Assembly (NCBI GenBank): GCA_003354055.1
Contig: PIVQ01000470.1
Location: forward strand, 1 to 5,993
Direction of reading: 5' to 3'
From: Desulfobacteraceae bacterium
GTDB lineage: Bacteria; Desulfobacterota; Desulfobacteria; Desulfobacterales; Desulfobacteraceae
DNA length: 5,993 nt
Positions 5,905 to 5,993 of this stretch are shown one piece after another; position 1 is the first letter of the stretch; each line of letters starts with the position of its first letter. Under the pieces are notes generated by a model. That model saw only the letters and a list, made by a program, of their open reading frames with translations, did not search any database and was not told where the DNA came from. Made by a program: the position numbers and the translations under genes.

Positions 5905-5993
5905 ATGACTGTATCATCAACCACAAATTCATCGCTTGCGGGCATATCATCCGGTTACGTGTCCAGCACTGCCCAGTCGGCAGACGCTGCAGA
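5905..5993 (+). CDS. flgD: Probable flagellar hook cap/assembly protein FlgD, N-terminal fragment
   Basis: Only 29 codons lie in the window, starting MTVSSTTNSSLAGISSGYVS, a Ser/Thr-rich opening typical of the flexible export region of FlgD. FlgD caps the growing hook and directs FlgE assembly. The fragment itself has no diagnostic motif, so the name rests on the common fliK-flgD-flgE order. A strong ribosome binding site, AGGAGG (5894-5899), lies 5 nt before the ATG and directly follows the fliK stop codon, so the two genes are closely coupled. The gene continues beyond the window. Confidence 0.7.
   Translation, partial: MTVSSTTNSSLAGISSGYVSSTAQSADAA

Overview
The window is a run of flagellar genes, all on the + strand, from a Gram-negative bacterium. 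The gene order fliG-fliH-fliI-fliJ-(MotE/FlbB-like)-fliK-flgD, the moderate base composition, the protein sequences and a sigma-54-type promoter before fliK best fit the Desulfobacterota (former Deltaproteobacteria), probably a Desulfobacteraceae-like sulfate reducer. That placement is an inference from memory of related operons, not a search result.

Positions 1-3797 form one tightly packed unit. It holds the 3' part of fliG (rotor switch and torque protein), fliH, fliI and fliJ (the soluble ATPase complex of the flagellar export apparatus), and a membrane-anchored MotE/FlbB-like protein. Four of its junctions overlap or nearly touch: fliG/fliH by 17 nt, fliH/fliI by ATGA, fliI/fliJ with a 13 nt gap, and fliJ/motE-like by 14 nt. 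A strong intrinsic terminator (3824-3850) closes the unit.

Positions 3798-4117 are non-coding. After the terminator they hold a cluster of related short repeats (about 3901-3990), possibly an activator-binding region, and a near-consensus sigma-54 promoter (4066-4081). This promoter starts a second unit for hook assembly: fliK (hook-length control and export switch) and the start of flgD (hook cap), which runs off the window. Functionally, the first unit supplies rotor and export parts, and the second supplies hook parts under RpoN control, as in other polar-flagellate hierarchies.

The most striking observation is an in-frame TAG at 190-192 inside fliG. The reading frame and FliG-like sequence continue without a shift on both sides, and the torque helix lies downstream of the TAG. 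The rest of the gene and operon is intact, so UAG may be decoded here. Pyrrolysine insertion is the best candidate, since some Desulfobacterota carry the Pyl system. A recent nonsense mutation, a sequencing error or a split FliG are the alternatives. The only other TAG at a gene boundary, the fliK stop, is backed five codons later by a TGA that overlaps the flgD start codon.
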